From an uncultured Selenomonadales bacterium (lineage in GTDB: Bacteria > Bacillota > Negativicutes > Selenomonadales > Selenomonadaceae): a stretch of 7,164 nucleotides of DNA. Location of the stretch: assembly GCA_946403735.1 (NCBI GenBank), contig CAMJAZ010000078.1:1-7164 (forward strand), given 5' to 3'. A program made the translations under genes and the position numbers. This document shows, piece by piece, positions 5,435-7,164 of this stretch (position 1 is its first letter; each line of letters opens with the position of its first letter). The notes below the pieces were generated by a model, which had not been told where the DNA came from, did no database searches, and worked only from the letters and a program-made list of their open reading frames with translations.

Positions 5435-6564
5435 ACCGTAGGAATTTTTTACGCAACGCATTTTTAGGATTGGCAGGATTATCAGCAGTTGCAGGCGGCG
5501 GCGCAGTTTATTTTGTCAACCGCCCAGAATTTGGACGCCTTCCACAAGGTACGCGGCTTGAAAAAATTTTATCGTCACAACATTATTTTATTGACCACTT
5601 CGAGTGCTTGACGCCCGTCAAAGTCATGTCTGATGAAGTTCAACAAAAAGAAAATCGCATAATCGCAACGGCTAAATGGTTATTGGGTGACAAATCTAAT
5701 CTCCTGCCGCCGAAAACTTTGCCGAGTGAAAAGACAAATTTAAAAGCGCTTGACCCTAAAAAAGATTGCGCAGTATGGATGGGGCATTCGACAATTTATC
5801 TGCAACTTGCTGGACAAAAAATTTTAGTTGACCCAGTCTTTTCACCGTACGCATCGCCGATATTTTTTATAAATCGCGCGTTCGACGGTAGCAACATTTA
5901 CACGGCGGACGACTTCCCGCAGATTGACATTTTAGCTATAACTCATGACCATTGGGATCACCTTGACTACCCGTCTATTATGGCGTTAAAGCCGAAAATT
6001 AAGCGCGTGCTTTGTCCATTGGGCGTTGGCGAATATTTTGAGCAATGGGGTTTCGACGTTGCGAACATCATTGAGGAAGACTGGTTCACGTCGATAAATT
6101 TGGGCGGAGAACTTCAAGCTAACATTTTGCCGAGTCAACATTTTTCAGGCAGATTTTTAACGCAGAATCCAACTGAATGGTGCGCCTTCGCCTTCGTGAC
6201 GCCGAATAAAAAAATTTTCTGTAGTGGTGACGGTGGCTATTCTCAACATTTTAAAGATATTGGAAAAAAATTTGGAAGTTTCGACTTCGCATTTATGGAG
6301 AATGGGCAGTACAATTTGGCGTGGCACGCGATACACTGTTTGCCGAATGAAACGGCGGACGCGGCGGTTGACATTGGCGCAAAAAAAGTTGTACCTATTC
6401 ACGCTAGCAAATTTCCCTTAGCGCGTCACGCTTGGAATGAACCGTACAACGATTTAATCGCGGCAAGCGTCGGAAAATCTTACGAACTTTTGACGCCGAA
6501 AATTGGTGAATTAATTCCTTTCGACGAAGAAAAAAATTTTACGCAGTGGTTTAACGAACTTTAA
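5431..6564 (+). CDS. Exported metallo-beta-lactamase-fold hydrolase (NAPE-PLD/UlaG-like), Tat-type signal
   Basis: A 377-residue product from ATG 5431. An in-frame ATG at 5425 adds two residues, but 5431 gives the classic ATGA overlap with the cupin stop. The N-terminus has NRRNFLRN then a hydrophobic stretch (about residues 10-29, with many Gly and Ala), resembling a twin-arginine export signal. No obvious cleavage site is visible, so it may stay membrane-anchored. The MBL domain starts with VWMGHSTIYLQLAGQKILVD, followed by THDHWDHLDY (His172, His174, Asp176, His177), PSQHFSGR (His237), CSGDGGY (Asp267), HAIHCLPNE (His299, His302) and VPIHASKF (His324). This is a complete set of dinuclear zinc ligands in the order seen in the NAPE-PLD-like branch. 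That branch includes phosphodiesterases and lactonases, and sequence alone does not show the substrate. Gly replaces the usual Thr in the GDTGY motif, while the Asp ligand is kept. An intrinsic terminator follows directly. Confidence 0.88.
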   Translation: MNRRNFLRNAFLGLAGLSAVAGGGAVYFVNRPEFGRLPQGTRLEKILSSQHYFIDHFECLTPVKVMSDEVQQKENRIIATAKWLLGDKSNLLPPKTLPSEKTNLKALDPKKDCAVWMGHSTIYLQLAGQKILVDPVFSPYASPIFFINRAFDGSNIYTADDFPQIDILAITHDHWDHLDYPSIMALKPKIKRVLCPLGVGEYFEQWGFDVANIIEEDWFTSINLGGELQANILPSQHFSGRFLTQNPTEWCAFAFVTPNKKIFCSGDGGYSQHFKDIGKKFGSFDFAFMENGQYNLAWHAIHCLPNETADAAVDIGAKKVVPIHASKFPLARHAWNEPYNDLIAASVGKSYELLTPKIGELIPFDEEKNFTQWFNEL

Positions 6565-6573
6565 TAAAAAATT

Positions 6574-6601
6574 ACCGCTTGAAATGTCAAGCGGCTTTTT
6601 T
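6574..6601 (+). terminator. Intrinsic terminator after the hydrolase gene
   Basis: CCGCTTGA (6575-6582) and TCAAGCGG (6587-6594) form a perfect 8-bp stem around AATG. CTTTTTT follows, and an A run precedes the stem (6565-6571), so it could act on both strands. It starts 10 bases after the hydrolase stop codon and ends the cupin-hydrolase operon. Confidence 0.9.
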
Positions 6602-6617
6602 ATGAAGAGGTAATATG

Positions 6618-7070
6618 ATGATTAGATTGATGCTTGGATATTTTGTAATGGGGCTAATATTCCTTATCTTACGGTTTTTTTATCATATTCTGCCTAAAAA
6701 AAGTTCACATAACAATTTCATTCAGGCAGTTAAAGACGACTTTGCAAACCTTTACAATTACGTTAAACAAATACTTTCATCTCATCCCAAAAAAGTAAAA
6801 ACTATAGTCGTCATCATGATAGTGCTTAGCGTATTGCTGATTATACAGCCTCAAGTTGAAGATCTGTACTACTTTGACTTCCTAGATGTTTTTGAATATG
6901 CCTTGTCAACGATAATGTTTTTTCTGTTGATTATCATTTTTATGCCGCGAGAGGATGCGTCGAGCAAGAAATTTCCTATTGAAATTTTTGGGTTTATCTA
7001 CTCTATTATATATGTTTTACAGCGCGAGTGCATTTGTAGTTGCTACTTTTTACGCGAGCCATTTTTTTGA
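6618..7070 (+). CDS. Unrecognised multi-pass membrane protein, reading frame probably disrupted near its end
   Basis: I do not recognise a family. Hydrophobic segments lie at about residues 3-24, 60-78 and 91-109. A lysine-rich and charged loop follows the first (PKKSSHNNF... and SHPKKVK), an acidic aromatic stretch (QVEDLYYFDF) precedes the third, and a polar MPREDASSKKF loop comes after it. From about residue 133 the translation becomes cysteine- and arginine-rich (LQRECICSCYFLREPFF) and ends at TGA 7068-7070. Meanwhile the +1 frame reads as convincing membrane protein, so this ending is probably a frameshift artefact or mutation. Two adjacent ATGs exist (6615 and 6618); GAGGT at 6607-6611 is better spaced for 6618. 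No promoter fits in the 13 bases after the terminator, so expression needs read-through or a promoter inside the hydrolase gene. Base use looks less GCG/ACG-rich than in the neighbours. Confidence 0.6.
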   Translation: MIRLMLGYFVMGLIFLILRFFYHILPKKSSHNNFIQAVKDDFANLYNYVKQILSSHPKKVKTIVVIMIVLSVLLIIQPQVEDLYYFDFLDVFEYALSTIMFFLLIIIFMPREDASSKKFPIEIFGFIYSIIYVLQRECICSCYFLREPFF

Positions 7071-7164
7071 AGAAGATATGTGGATTTACGGATATAGCGT
7101 TACGGTAATTGCGTATGTCATTTGTATAGCTACTTTAAGAAGATTTATTGAAAGAGAGTTGACA
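7003..7164 (+). pseudogene. Continuation of the membrane protein in the +1 frame, running off the window
   Basis: In the frame starting at 7003 (7012 ATG, 7021 AGC) there is no stop to the window end. The translation reads YMFYSASAFVVATFYASHFF, then EEDMWIYGYSVTVIAYVICI and ATLRRFIERELT. That is two further hydrophobic segments with an acidic loop between and a basic end, just what the upstream protein would be expected to continue with. No ribosome-binding site precedes ATG 7012, so an independent gene is unlikely. A single base lost from one of the T runs (6985-6989 or 7015-7018), or a change in the TATATA tract (7009-7013), would join the two parts into one protein with about five membrane segments. 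Confidence 0.6.

Noticed and set aside
6157..6402. Minus-strand open frame opposite the hydrolase, and a plus-strand shifted frame at 6224-6421
   Set aside because: Both overlap the conserved zinc-ligand region of the hydrolase and have no features of their own.
7012..7164. Independent gene starting at ATG 7012
   Set aside because: There is no Shine-Dalgarno site, and its sequence is the natural continuation of the upstream membrane protein, so a frameshift explains it better.

Overview
The window looks like chromosome from a low-GC anaerobic bacterium. Coding DNA is moderately GC-rich and intergenic DNA is very AT-rich. Strong purine-rich Shine-Dalgarno sites precede most genes, and the promoters are sigma70-type with 17-bp spacers. 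A B12-dependent methylmalonyl-CoA mutase with separate small and large subunits, next to an indolepyruvate ferredoxin oxidoreductase subunit, suggests an amino-acid- or succinate/propionate-metabolising anaerobe. A Negativicutes-like Firmicute is my best guess, but this is inference from gene content, not a species identification.

Layout. The minus strand carries, in transcription order, iorB (4822-4244, TTG start), mutA (4140-1963, small mutase subunit) and mutB (1733 to the left edge, large catalytic subunit with its C-terminal B12 domain outside the window). A hairpin with a long T tract lies between iorB and mutA, with a candidate mutA promoter just upstream of it. The 229-bp mutA-mutB gap is unusual. 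It holds a 158-bp block bounded by a perfect 12-bp inverted repeat, containing two strong back-to-back hairpins and a third weaker one.

The plus strand carries a cupin gene (4997-5434) and, overlapping it by an ATGA junction, an exported metallo-beta-lactamase-fold hydrolase with a twin-arginine-type signal (5431-6564). A textbook terminator follows (6574-6601). Then comes a multi-membrane-segment protein of unknown function that appears frameshifted near 6985-7020 and runs off the right edge. The two gene groups diverge from a 174-bp AT-rich region (4823-4996) containing one clear promoter for each direction.

Function. MutA and MutB together interconvert succinyl-CoA and (R)-methylmalonyl-CoA, the step linking succinate to propionate. 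IorB is half of an enzyme that oxidatively decarboxylates aryl 2-oxoacids to acyl-CoA with ferredoxin; its IorA partner is not beside it. The cupin/hydrolase pair is probably co-translated, but its substrate cannot be read from the sequence. I see no convincing wholly new system. The points most worth checking are the inverted-repeat element, the orphan iorB, the cupin-hydrolase pair and the frameshift.
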